From JAHDBG01 sp963922315 (GTDB taxonomy: Bacteria; Pseudomonadota; Gammaproteobacteria; Chromatiales; Chromatiaceae): 64,000 bases of DNA. The translations under genes and the position numbers were made by a program. Numbering within the stretch: the first letter of the stretch is position 1; each line of letters starts with the position of its first letter. Under the pieces are notes generated by a model, which was not told where the DNA came from, did not search any database, and worked only from the letters and a program-made list of their open reading frames with translations. The stretch is from positions 1-64,000 of the forward strand of contig CAWUID010000004.1 of NCBI GenBank assembly GCA_963922315.1. Reading direction: 5' to 3'. Positions 17,060-26,045 of this stretch are shown in pieces.

Positions 17060-18475
17060 ATGATGCAGAACGCTGATATCCTGATTACTCATGCTCATCT
17101 GTTGTCTATGCAAGGTGAAGGGGTGGGTTATATTGCTGACGGGGCAGTCGCTGTCAGAGGCAGTCGTATTGTGGGTGTCGGATCAACTGAGTCTATATTG
17201 CAGCAGTTCACCAGTGAACAACAAATTGATGCAACCGGTTGTGTGGTATTACCCGGGCTGATCAATGCCCACATAGATACCAGTCTTGCTCTGGTACGGG
17301 GTGTTGCGCAGGATATTCAGCATTGGCTGATGCAGGGTATTCTGCCTTATCTGTTGCAGATGACGCCAGCAGCAGAGGTTGCGTCCACGCAGCTGAGCGT
17401 GTTGCAGGGACTGAGGACGGGTACGACCACCTTTGTCGATAACAATGCGATCAGCCCATCCTGGGGGGACTGGTATGCTGAGGTCGGCGTACGTGCGGTG
17501 CTGGCACCCAGATTTGATGCGTTGCCACCGGATATGCCGGATATGTCGCCTGATGCTCTGTATCCGCTGGATGTACAGGCTGGTCGCAAGGCCTTAACAG
17601 AAGCTGTCGATTTTGCCGGTCACTGGCAAGGTGCTGCCGAAGGTCGGATTACCACCCAGTTAGGCCCTTATGCAGCGGATATGCTGCCGTCGGAATTGTT
17701 GCGCGAGGTGAAACAGGTTGCGCAACAAACCGGATTACGTGTGCATTTACATGTCGCTCAGGGAACGCGCGAAACAGATCAGATCCGGCAACGTTATGGC
17801 AAACGCCCGATTGCGCTGCTGGCGGAGTATGGCCTGCTGGATGAACAGTTATTGGCTGTTCATCTGACAGATGCAACACCAGATGAAGTACGTCAGGTGG
17901 CCGCAAGTGGTGCCAGCATGGTGTTATGTGCCGGTATGATCGGCATGATTGATGGCCTGGTGCCACCAGCACAGCCATTTCGTCAGGCCGGGGGTGCGGT
18001 GGCTCTGGGGAGTAGCTATCCGAACCTGTTCCGCGAAATGCAGACAGCCGCCTTGCTGCACAAGATACATCACCAGGATCCGACCGTGATGCCTGCCTGG
18101 GATGTATTGCGTATGGCAACGATAGAGGGTGCTCGTGCCATCGGCCTGGAGGATCAGATTGGTTCGATAGAAACCGGCAAACAGGCTGACCTGATCTGTG
18201 TTGATTTACAGACGCTGAGTCTGGCACCAACGATACTGGAACCAATTCGTAACCTGGTACCGAATTTGGTGTATTCGGCCACCGGTAACGAAGTGAAGCA
18301 TGTCATGGTTGCCGGCAGGTTTCTGCTGAAAGATGATCAGTTACTGGTCGCAGATGAAACGGCTATTCTGGCTGAGGCACAACGACAGGCAGAACAACTG
18401 AGCCAACGAATATTGACAGAGACTGAATATAAAAACCTCGCTTTAATCCAGGCAATGCAGCAGCAAAAACTATAA
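17060..18475 (+). CDS. Amidohydrolase-superfamily protein with altered metal ligands
   Basis: A 471-residue protein with the architecture of the TrzA/AtzA-SAH deaminase branch. It has an N-terminal composite beta domain, GCVVLPGLINAH, a TIM-barrel core, and a C-terminal GSIETGKQADLICVD segment followed by the closing beta domain with VMVAGRFLLKD. Two positions are unusual. The HxH motif reads His71-Ile-Asp73. The GTDG motif that normally supplies the metal-binding or catalytic Asp reads Gly-Ser-Ser-Tyr (317-320). The barrel histidines in HLHVAQ and VHLTDA remain. It may use another metal arrangement, or act as a non-hydrolytic or binding protein. It starts 10 bases after the oxygenase gene; an ATG at 17063 is an alternative start. 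Confidence 0.85.
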   Translation: MMQNADILITHAHLLSMQGEGVGYIADGAVAVRGSRIVGVGSTESILQQFTSEQQIDATGCVVLPGLINAHIDTSLALVRGVAQDIQHWLMQGILPYLLQMTPAAEVASTQLSVLQGLRTGTTTFVDNNAISPSWGDWYAEVGVRAVLAPRFDALPPDMPDMSPDALYPLDVQAGRKALTEAVDFAGHWQGAAEGRITTQLGPYAADMLPSELLREVKQVAQQTGLRVHLHVAQGTRETDQIRQRYGKRPIALLAEYGLLDEQLLAVHLTDATPDEVRQVAASGASMVLCAGMIGMIDGLVPPAQPFRQAGGAVALGSSYPNLFREMQTAALLHKIHHQDPTVMPAWDVLRMATIEGARAIGLEDQIGSIETGKQADLICVDLQTLSLAPTILEPIRNLVPNLVYSATGNEVKHVMVAGRFLLKDDQLLVADETAILAEAQRQAEQLSQRILTETEYKNLALIQAMQQQKL

Positions 18476-18510
18476 TCCTGTGCTGGATACACAACTTTGA
18501 GAGATATGTG

Positions 18511-19443
18511 ATGTCGATACAGCAAAAAGATGAATCCTTTGCAAAGCTGGTACAAAAAATAGCGCCGGGCGCCAGATTGTTACAGGTCCGGGAGTTGTCT
18601 GGCGGACTGTCTAATGAAGTCGTTGCATTTGATATCGCCCTGCCAGATGGCAAGGTAAAAAGAATGGTAAAACGCGGTGGTGAAAATATATTAAGCCATT
18701 ATAAAAAAACAGATGCCTTAGAGAATGAATTTCATTTATTAAATATATTGCATCAGCAGGGCTATCGGGTACCAGAAACGTATTGCCTGGATACCTCTAG
18801 TGAACTGTTTGAACCAGTTTATTTTGTTATGGCTTATATTGAGGGCGCACCCTTATTTAAGCCGGATAATTTATCTGATTACATCATACAGTCCGTACAA
18901 CAGCTAGTGCATATTCATCAATATTCATCGGCTGTGACCAGATTATCTTTTTTACCGGAACTGAATACAGCCCTGGCAGACTCACGAAAAAAACGCGTCT
19001 GGCTGGACACTGCATTGAATGAAGTGCGCATCGGAGAAATATTAGAAGCTGTCTGGCCGTTACCACAACAGCATTCACCGACTTTAGTACATGGTGATTT
19101 CTGGCCGGGCAATCTGCTGTGGCAGGATCAGCAACCGACAGCGATCTTAGACTGGGAATTTGCTGCCATCGGTGACCCGTTGTTCGATCTTGCGACCGCC
19201 CGGCTGGAAATATTGTGGCAGTTTGGTGCAGAGGTGATGGATCAATTCACACAGCAATATGCTGCGATTATGACGCAGCTGGATTTCAGCCAGTTACCCT
19301 ACTGGGATCTGGCCGCAGCCTTTGTCAGACCCATTAATGAATGTCCGGAGATGTTTGCTGAATCGACTCAGGTTTCGATTGAGGTATTACGCACAGGTCA
19401 TCTGTGGTTCACGACGCAGGCACTTGCGAAGTTAGCAGGCTGA
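18511..19443 (+). CDS. APH-like phosphotransferase
   Basis: About 310 residues with the aminoglycoside phosphotransferase/choline-kinase fold. ELSGGLSNEVVAF resembles the nucleotide loop, the Lys of RMVKRGG is the likely ATP-anchoring residue, HGDFWPGNLLW is the catalytic loop with its Asp and Asn, and DWEFAAIGDPLFDLA is the second metal-binding motif. All signature residues look intact. I chose the ATG at 18511; a GTG at 18508 is in the same frame, and an AGAGA lies just upstream. In a biosynthetic operon it could phosphorylate the product as a self-protection or activation step, or a small alcohol substrate. Both are inference. Confidence 0.86.
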   Translation: MSIQQKDESFAKLVQKIAPGARLLQVRELSGGLSNEVVAFDIALPDGKVKRMVKRGGENILSHYKKTDALENEFHLLNILHQQGYRVPETYCLDTSSELFEPVYFVMAYIEGAPLFKPDNLSDYIIQSVQQLVHIHQYSSAVTRLSFLPELNTALADSRKKRVWLDTALNEVRIGEILEAVWPLPQQHSPTLVHGDFWPGNLLWQDQQPTAILDWEFAAIGDPLFDLATARLEILWQFGAEVMDQFTQQYAAIMTQLDFSQLPYWDLAAAFVRPINECPEMFAESTQVSIEVLRTGHLWFTTQALAKLAG

Positions 19444-19447
19444 ACGG

Positions 19448-21610
19448 ATGTTGCCATTATTGCCTGTAGCGGCAGCTGGTATAGCCGTGATACTCGGTGC
19501 ACGATCACGCAAAGAACGTAAGAAACTGGCTGCGCAGCAGCCAGATGCAGTGCAGAAAAAAACCAGTCTGCAACAAATGAAAACGACCATGGTTCGTCAT
19601 ATTGCCAGGGCTGATGAACGTTATCAGAACTTTGTGCAACATCATATTGACCCGCTGCTGGGTAAGACGCGCAATGCACAATTACAGAATCTGCTGAGTG
19701 CAGAAACATTTGCATTGAGCCCGGAAGAACGCACTGCGAATCATCGTCTGGGCCTAGGGGTTGTTACTCTAGGTTTAGCGTTGACTGGCCAGTGGTTGTT
19801 TTCACCGCTGATCTGGGTTGCAGCACTGACCGGATTTATCGCCGGGCTGAATACCTATCAACTGGCTTATCAGCAATGGCAACAGACCAGGCGATTAACC
19901 GCATTACACCTGATCTGCCTGTACATGATATGTTTGTGGCTGGGGGGTTATGCGGCGTTTGGTGCGCTAGGCACCCTGTTACTGGGTATCGGACTCAAGG
20001 CGAAGGCAATTACTGAAAACCAGTCACGTAACCAGTTAGTTCGTCTGACTCAGGTACAGCCGGGTCGTGTCTGGATACGCACGCAGGATAACGAGCTGGA
20101 AATTCCGTTTGACCAGTTAGCACTGGGTGATGTACTCGTATTGCAGGCCGGGCAGACAGTGCCGGTAGACGGTACGATTGTGGCGGGTGGTGGTTGCTTT
20201 GATCAGCATCAGCTGACAGGTGAGTCACAACCCGTTGAGAAAGGTGAGGGTGAAGCGGTATTGGCAGCAACCCTGCTGATATCAGGCCAGATTGAGCTGC
20301 GGGTAGAAAAAACCGGTGCTGAAACAACCGCCGGTCAGATTGAACAGATTCTGAATAGTACGGCACAATATCAGCCACAAACCAGCCTGAAGGTTGAGCA
20401 ACTGACCGACCGTCTGACATTACCCACCTTAGCGTTGAGTATCGTCAGCTGGCCCTGGCTGGGAACTGTCGGTGCGGTTACCTTGCTGGGAGCCAATTCG
20501 ACCTTTGCGACCCAGATGTCCGGGCCGCTTGGTGTCCTGAACTTTTTAAATCTGGCGGCTGACCGCGGTATCTTAGTGAAAGATGGTCGTGCGCTGGAAC
20601 AATTCAGTGGGATTGATACTGTACTGTTCGATAAAACCGGCACTCTGACGCTGGATCAGCCACAAGTCGCTGCGGTACACCCCGTTCAGGGTTGGTCTGC
20701 GGACCGGGTACTGGCACTGGCAGCCGCAGCAGAAGCCCGCCAGACGCATCCGATTGCGCAGGCCATTCTGGCTGCTGCCGATGCGCAGGCACTGGATCTG
20801 CCTGCTGTGGCACCAGTACATTATGCACTGGGTCTGGGGCTGAAAGTCCGTCTGGTATCAGACCGGCCTGCTGCACAGGATCAGTATGACCCGTTGATCC
20901 GGGTTGGCAGCGATCGCTTTATGTCAGCGGAAGGCATTGTGTTACCGGAAGAGATCGTGACGCTGACACAGAACTGCCAGCAGAATGGTCATTCGCTGGT
21001 GATGATTGCCGTTGATGATCGCCTCGCAGGGTGTATTGAATTACAACCCACGGTGCGTCCGGAAGTACCAGAAGTGATTCAAGCCTTGCGGGCAGAGGGA
21101 CTGCGACTGTATATCGTGTCAGGTGATCAGGAGGCACCGACGCGCCATCTGGCACAACAGCTTGATATGGACTATATCGCCAATACGCTACCGGGACAAA
21201 AGGCAGACCGGGTCAGTGCATTACAACAGGCCGGGCATCGGGTCTGTTTTATCGGAGATGGTATCAATGATGCGGTTGCGATGCGTCAGGCTGATGTGTC
21301 GGTCTCATTACGGGGTGCGACCACAGCGGCGACCGATACGGCACAGATTATTCTGATGGAAGGCAATCTGCACGCTTTGTGTTCTTTGTTACAGCTAGCC
21401 ACAGGTTTTGAACGTAACCTGGCTTATAACTTCCGGTTTACTACCGGGGTCAGTCTGGCGGCGACTGCAGGCATTTTATGGGCAGGCTTTACCTTTGCCG
21501 CAACTGAACTGTTTTTTTCTGTTTCATTAATCGGCGGACTGGCAATTGCCATGCAACCATTACTCAATAATCGTAAATATGATTCTTTACCAGGAGTGGA
21601 TAATACGTGA
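19448..21610 (+). CDS. P-type ATPase of the P1B-like type lacking the CPC motif
   Basis: A 720-residue membrane pump. Catalytic parts are complete: TGES in the actuator domain, DKTGT with phosphorylated Asp395, the THPIAQAI His-Pro motif of heavy-metal pumps, and GDGINDAVAM. There is no N-terminal CxxC metal domain. The membrane helix before the phosphorylation domain, which carries CPC/SPC-type metal ligands in P1B pumps, instead reads GANSTFATQMSGPLG, so the cargo is not predictable and may not be a soft metal. Predicted helices lie around residues 100-180, 320-350 and 655-705. It starts 4 bases after the phosphotransferase gene and its stop overlaps the start of the methyltransferase, so it is a true member of the operon. 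Confidence 0.9.
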   Translation: MLPLLPVAAAGIAVILGARSRKERKKLAAQQPDAVQKKTSLQQMKTTMVRHIARADERYQNFVQHHIDPLLGKTRNAQLQNLLSAETFALSPEERTANHRLGLGVVTLGLALTGQWLFSPLIWVAALTGFIAGLNTYQLAYQQWQQTRRLTALHLICLYMICLWLGGYAAFGALGTLLLGIGLKAKAITENQSRNQLVRLTQVQPGRVWIRTQDNELEIPFDQLALGDVLVLQAGQTVPVDGTIVAGGGCFDQHQLTGESQPVEKGEGEAVLAATLLISGQIELRVEKTGAETTAGQIEQILNSTAQYQPQTSLKVEQLTDRLTLPTLALSIVSWPWLGTVGAVTLLGANSTFATQMSGPLGVLNFLNLAADRGILVKDGRALEQFSGIDTVLFDKTGTLTLDQPQVAAVHPVQGWSADRVLALAAAAEARQTHPIAQAILAAADAQALDLPAVAPVHYALGLGLKVRLVSDRPAAQDQYDPLIRVGSDRFMSAEGIVLPEEIVTLTQNCQQNGHSLVMIAVDDRLAGCIELQPTVRPEVPEVIQALRAEGLRLYIVSGDQEAPTRHLAQQLDMDYIANTLPGQKADRVSALQQAGHRVCFIGDGINDAVAMRQADVSVSLRGATTAATDTAQIILMEGNLHALCSLLQLATGFERNLAYNFRFTTGVSLAATAGILWAGFTFAATELFFSVSLIGGLAIAMQPLLNNRKYDSLPGVDNT

Positions 21611-22320
21611 ATACCCCGGACCCTGTACAGGCTCAGTCACATGAATACTATGCCAGAAATGCCGATCTTTATGCGAAGGTCATCTATGATTTCTATGATG
21701 ATGTGTACACAGATATCTCACATCCCGGATTTACTAATGATCGGGATCTGATTCGTATGGTACAAAGCCTGGTACCGAAGGGTGCGCGTGGACTGGATGC
21801 CGGTTGTGGTGCAGGTGCACGAGATGTATTCAGTTATTATCAGGCAGGTTACGATATTTCTGGTGTAGACGCTGTGGCTGAGAATATCGCGGTAGCGAAA
21901 CGGGAACATCCTGAAATTACAGACCGTGTTGCGGTTTCTGATCTGACTGCACCCTTAAATTTTGCGGATAACTATTTTGATTTTGTGACCTGCAATACGG
22001 TGATACAACATATCAATCCGGACCTGGTGATGCAGCATGTCTTGCCGGAGTTTACCCGGGTGCTGAAAAAAGGTGGTATTCTGCAATTGATGTTCAAATC
22101 CGGCCAGGGTACGTTACAACATTATGATGATCTGTTTAAGGCAGATCGCACGTTTTATCTATATGATCCGGATGAACTGCTAGCGGCACTGCAACCACAG
22201 GGTTTTGTCCTGATTGAGGAACAACTGGACATTGAGAATGCGCCTCTGTTAGGTGGCATGGTTTATTTTACAGATCCGCGATCTATCCGAAATTGCGCCT
22301 TCTGGGTGCAGAAAATCTGA
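21607..22320 (+). CDS. Class I SAM-dependent methyltransferase
   Basis: A 237-residue soluble protein with motif I GLDAGCGAGARD, an acidic loop after DISGVDA, motif post-I CNTVIQHI and LKKGGILQLMF. This is the Rossmann-fold type used for O-, N- or C-methylation of small molecules. It starts with GTG overlapping the TGA of the ATPase gene (GTGA), so translation is probably coupled. It is the last gene of the polyketide operon. The next gene is convergent, and the 77 bases between them show no strong terminator. The substrate is unknown; tailoring of the polyketide is the simplest reading. Confidence 0.9.
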   Translation: MNTPDPVQAQSHEYYARNADLYAKVIYDFYDDVYTDISHPGFTNDRDLIRMVQSLVPKGARGLDAGCGAGARDVFSYYQAGYDISGVDAVAENIAVAKREHPEITDRVAVSDLTAPLNFADNYFDFVTCNTVIQHINPDLVMQHVLPEFTRVLKKGGILQLMFKSGQGTLQHYDDLFKADRTFYLYDPDELLAALQPQGFVLIEEQLDIENAPLLGGMVYFTDPRSIRNCAFWVQKI

Positions 22321-22397
22321 TCAGTATATTTTTTGTCGCTAGTTAAAAAACTGCAGGCAAAGGGTATTGCGCAATAACAAAATGATTACCAGGGCCA

Positions 22398-24935
22398 TCA
22401 GTATTGGCTGAGTGGTAATAACCAGACAGGTAGTGCTGATAATATATCGTCCACAGGTGTCGGATGGGCGTCATAGCCCGCCATAACTAGACGGCTGATA
22501 CGTCCCCCGGTCTGTTCACGGCAGCTGGGTAGTTGCCAGTGTTGTACGTTGAGTGGCACGATGGACTGAGTTGTGACCAGGTTGGCACCGTCCGGAGTAA
22601 TTGCCTGGATCTGGATATTGCCCGCAGTCGATAGTGCCGAAGAGGCTTCGATTTGTACTGGTCCGGAGGTCAGCAGATAATCAGCTTGTAGGTGGATGTT
22701 TCCTCCGGGTCCGCCATACGCGTTTGCTTGTAGTTGACTGTTTTCCAATAAAATGAAGATCGGGTCTATCGCGATATTGCCGCCACGTCCGGTACCGCCT
22801 TGTACACTGGTGCTGATCTGGCTGTCTTGTAACCAGATGCGTTCACGCGCCTGCAATGTGATGCTGCCACCACTTGCATTGTGTGCGGTGGTGGTCAGGC
22901 GACTGTTACCACACAGGTCAATCGTATCCTGAGCCAATAGCTCAATATTGCCGGCTGCTGTCTGAGTTGACCGGCTGTCCGAAGCCAGCATACTGCCATC
23001 ATCCAGCAGAATATGTCGTCCGGTTAGCCGGATGTCGCCAGCACTGCCGTTGGCCATGTCATGTTCGGCACTCGCATAAAGTACGCTGCCGATCAGTTCT
23101 AACTGCTCAGTTGCGTGCAGATAAATAGAACCGCCGCGTCCGCCACCTGCCGTCTTGGCCAGAAGCTGGCTGTTTTGTTCCAGCCGGATGTTGGCCGCGT
23201 CCAGGCACAGATTACCGCCGGCACCTGCTGCTGCGCCCGGGCTCTCCGTACTGACGGTGATGCCATGCAACTGATTTCCCGGTATCTGGCTGCCACGCAA
23301 CAGAATGCGTTCAGTTGCTGCTAAGGTGACTGAAGCACCGGCACCACTGCTGCTGGTAGAAGCCAGAATCCCGGCGTCGCCACGTATGTGGATCTCTCGT
23401 GCACGTAACAGCAGCGTGCCGCTGGCACCGGCCCGGGCCATTTGTCCGGAACTGTTCACGATGATTCCGCTGGATCGATAACCAGTCGGGTCTGTGCCGG
23501 TGATGATAATCTGCTCACTGGCTTGTAATGTGACTGATCCACCGGTACCTTCACCCCAGGTTTCTGCCAGAATACCGGCGCTGTCAGTGATCAGAATATT
23601 CGCTGCATTCAGTTCAACATGTCCACCAGCTCCGGCTTGGGGTTGGGTACTGATGGTGCTGACAGTGATCCCGCTGGCTTCCTGTTGTGACGCATCGCGC
23701 CCCTGTAATTGAATCTGTTGTGTGGCCTGGAGTTGTACTGCGCCACTGTTACCGGTACCTTCGGTTCTGGCCCAGATCTGGCCGCCATGGCTCAGATGAA
23801 TATTAGCGGCATTAATCCGTACATCGCCTCCCTGGCCAGCACCTGTTTGAGCACTGGTTGTGGCTGCCCAGATATCACCATCTTGTAGCCATACCTGCTG
23901 ATCAGCCTGCAGATGTACGGTACCGCCTGGACCAGCACCATGGGTCATTGCATGTAACTCAGCGCCGGTGGCCAGCAGGATATTGCCGCTCGCGTGCAGA
24001 TGAATTGCGCCGGCCTGTCCGGCCCCGGTTGTTGTTGTGGTCACTGTGCTACTTTGTAATAACTGAATATCTGTGGCATCAATCAGTAAACCGGCATTTT
24101 GTGCATGCATTGCACTATGGTTGTATGAATCCATCGTACTGCGCACGATTCGCACCTGATCGGCATGTAGTGTGATGGTACCGGTCTGCTGGCTGTGGGA
24201 GTGGTTACTGACGACCAGAGCAGTGTCAGTCAGATGGATGTCAGCGTATTGTGCAACCTGATGCTTGTCATCCAGGTCCACTACTCCTGCGTTACGCACG
24301 GCAGCCAACTGAATTTGTCCGGCATCCGCTTGTATACGAGTGTTTTGGCTCAGTGTCAGGTTGCCACCTGTCAGACTGATGCGCTGACCCTCACGCAAGG
24401 TTAAATGGGCTCCGGTGATTTGTATCGGGGCAACTTGTGTGGTCAGAAAACCAAATGCTTCGGGTGGTGCAACGCTGAGCTGAACGTCTGAACCTGCGCC
24501 GGTGGCTATCCGGGTATTGTCCTGCAGGATGAGTTGATCTGCAGTACTCAGATGCAGAGAACCGCGCATATCTAAGCTGGCTTGTTCACCCAGCAGGATA
24601 CCCTGCGGATTGAGCAGATACAGGTCGGCATCTGAACCGCTGACACGGAGTGTGCCGTTAAGCCAGCTTTCCTGTCCGCCTGTCACCCGGCTGATGATAT
24701 GTTGTGTCTCTGACGAAGTCTGGAAATCAGCCATTTCACCAGTGGCAATGCTAAAAGCACGAAAACTATGGAACAGGTTTGCTCCTTGCTGGATGCCACC
24801 GCTAATCGTGTGTAGTCGACCCTGTGTTGCTATGCGTGTATCCCAACTGGGATCAGCGCTGAGTCGGTTATCTGCAGATAATATCGGATTCCATAACAGA
24901 CTGGCCGCCAGACTGGCATAATACAGGTTACGCAA
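22398..24935 (-). CDS. Filamentous hemagglutinin-like TPS exoprotein
   Basis: An 845-residue secreted protein. The signal peptide (about 1-20, MRNLYYASLAASLLWNPILSA) is followed by a TPS (haemagg_act) domain with QGANLFHSFRAFSIATG, ISRVTGG, LYLLNPQGILLGEQASLDMRGSLHLSTAD and PPEAFGFL. The rest is a beta-helix of about 20-residue repeats rich in GGxxxLxA, ending with a conserved block ISRLVMAGYDAHPTPVDD. That terminal block also ends the protein at 35598-39107, so the two share a lineage. Such proteins are exported by a TpsB/FhaC partner, which is absent from this window. Likely roles are adhesion or surface function. It is transcribed toward the polyketide operon. Confidence 0.9.
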   Translation of the reverse strand: MRNLYYASLAASLLWNPILSADNRLSADPSWDTRIATQGRLHTISGGIQQGANLFHSFRAFSIATGEMADFQTSSETQHIISRVTGGQESWLNGTLRVSGSDADLYLLNPQGILLGEQASLDMRGSLHLSTADQLILQDNTRIATGAGSDVQLSVAPPEAFGFLTTQVAPIQITGAHLTLREGQRISLTGGNLTLSQNTRIQADAGQIQLAAVRNAGVVDLDDKHQVAQYADIHLTDTALVVSNHSHSQQTGTITLHADQVRIVRSTMDSYNHSAMHAQNAGLLIDATDIQLLQSSTVTTTTTGAGQAGAIHLHASGNILLATGAELHAMTHGAGPGGTVHLQADQQVWLQDGDIWAATTSAQTGAGQGGDVRINAANIHLSHGGQIWARTEGTGNSGAVQLQATQQIQLQGRDASQQEASGITVSTISTQPQAGAGGHVELNAANILITDSAGILAETWGEGTGGSVTLQASEQIIITGTDPTGYRSSGIIVNSSGQMARAGASGTLLLRAREIHIRGDAGILASTSSSGAGASVTLAATERILLRGSQIPGNQLHGITVSTESPGAAAGAGGNLCLDAANIRLEQNSQLLAKTAGGGRGGSIYLHATEQLELIGSVLYASAEHDMANGSAGDIRLTGRHILLDDGSMLASDSRSTQTAAGNIELLAQDTIDLCGNSRLTTTAHNASGGSITLQARERIWLQDSQISTSVQGGTGRGGNIAIDPIFILLENSQLQANAYGGPGGNIHLQADYLLTSGPVQIEASSALSTAGNIQIQAITPDGANLVTTQSIVPLNVQHWQLPSCREQTGGRISRLVMAGYDAHPTPVDDILSALPVWLLPLSQY

Positions 24936-24955
24936 TGTTCTGAGGTGTCCTTGGT

Positions 24956-25102
24956 ATGAGATATGTTATGTTACTGTTAAGTATTGGGGCCATGTACAGC
25001 ACAACCCTGGCAAACGACGACACAATCACGGCAGCTGTTTCTGAGCCCGTGACACAAACTACTTTTGAGAGAGGCCGCCAGTCCTGGCGTCAGATTCAAT
25101 AA
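24956..25102 (+). CDS. Small secreted peptide (48 residues)
   Basis: A short frame with a good ribosome-binding site (GAGGTG, 9 bases upstream) and a plausible signal peptide: MRYVMLLLSIGAMYSTTLA followed by NDD. The mature part is only about 29 residues, ending in GRQSWRQIQ. It begins just beyond the start of the divergent FHA gene and stops 3 bases before hemC on the same strand. No family is recognised. The position fits either a real co-transcribed small protein or a leader upstream of hemC. Confidence 0.5.
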   Translation: MRYVMLLLSIGAMYSTTLANDDTITAAVSEPVTQTTFERGRQSWRQIQ

Positions 25103-25105
25103 TTT

Positions 25106-26023
25106 ATGCCGATTTTACGTATTGCGACCCGCAAATCTCCTCTGGCTCGCTGGCAGGCAGAACAAGTTGCGCAGCAACTGACCAGACTAAATTCAACACT
25201 GACCCCGGTTATTCGTGGCTTCAGTACTCAGGGTGACAAAATTCAGGATACCCCCTTGGCGAAGGTAGGGGGGAAGGGCTTATTCGTCAAAGAGCTGGAA
25301 GTCAGCCTGTTGCAGCATACGGCTGATATCGCTGTGCATTCGATCAAAGACATGCCCGTGCTGTTGCCTGAAGGGCTGCATCTGGCAGCGATCCTGCCAC
25401 GTGCTGATCCTCGGGATGCATTTGTCAGTCATCAGTACGCAACTTTAAATGATTTACCGGCAGGAGCTTGTCTTGGCACCTCCAGTTTGCGCCGCGCCTG
25501 CCAGATCAGACACCAGTATCCGCACCTGCGTATTGAATCGCTGCGTGGCAATGTGAATACCCGACTGGCCAAACTGGATGCAGGAGAGTATGCAGCCATT
25601 TTGCTGGCTGCTGCCGGATTGCAGCGATTGGAACTGACGCAGCGGATTCGTCAATATATTCCGGCGCACATCAGTCTGCCGGCGATTGGTCAGGGCGCTA
25701 TCGGGGTGGAATGCCGGGTAGATGATCAGGTAACCCGGCAATTATTAACGGCATTGCATGATGCGGATACCGCTGCTTGTGTCACCGCAGAACGCGCGAT
25801 GAACCGGCGTCTGGAAGGCGGTTGCCAGGTACCGATTGGCGGCCATGCAATCTGGCGCGACGGCCAGATCTGGTTGCGTGGCCTGGTGGGTGCTGTGGAT
25901 GGCAGCCGTATTCTGCATGCTGAAGGTTACGCGCCCGGAGATCAGGCTGAATCGTTGGGTACTCAGGTAGCCGACGCGCTGCTGGCACAAGGTGCGGCTG
26001 AGTTGCTCCGCTCAGCCGGTTAA
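25106..26023 (+). CDS. hemC: Porphobilinogen deaminase (hydroxymethylbilane synthase)
   Basis: A 305-residue cytosolic enzyme that joins four porphobilinogens into hydroxymethylbilane for heme and siroheme synthesis. Seen: IATRKSPLARWQAEQV at the N-terminus, GKGLFVKELE, DIAVHSIKDMP, GTSSLRRACQ, LRGNVNTRLAKLD, and the cofactor-binding Cys in LEGGCQVPIGG, all expected for the family. Length is normal. The usual downstream partner hemD is not present; the next gene is on the other strand. Heme genes ctaA and cyoE lie about 5 kb away but are not in one operon with it. Confidence 0.97.
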   Translation: MPILRIATRKSPLARWQAEQVAQQLTRLNSTLTPVIRGFSTQGDKIQDTPLAKVGGKGLFVKELEVSLLQHTADIAVHSIKDMPVLLPEGLHLAAILPRADPRDAFVSHQYATLNDLPAGACLGTSSLRRACQIRHQYPHLRIESLRGNVNTRLAKLDAGEYAAILLAAAGLQRLELTQRIRQYIPAHISLPAIGQGAIGVECRVDDQVTRQLLTALHDADTAACVTAERAMNRRLEGGCQVPIGGHAIWRDGQIWLRGLVGAVDGSRILHAEGYAPGDQAESLGTQVADALLAQGAAELLRSAG

Positions 26024-26045
26024 TATCCTTCAGAGGTGCTCGCTG

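Noticed and set aside
4676..22320. Assignment of the cluster to saxitoxin- or curacin-type pathways because of the MT and GNAT domains
   Set aside because: Domain order is different, and the amidinotransferase, aminotransferase or HMG cassette genes that define those pathways are absent.
22321..22397. Bidirectional terminator between the polyketide operon and the FHA gene
   Set aside because: Only a short ATTGCGCAAT palindrome and unlinked A/T runs are present; no stem of convincing length.
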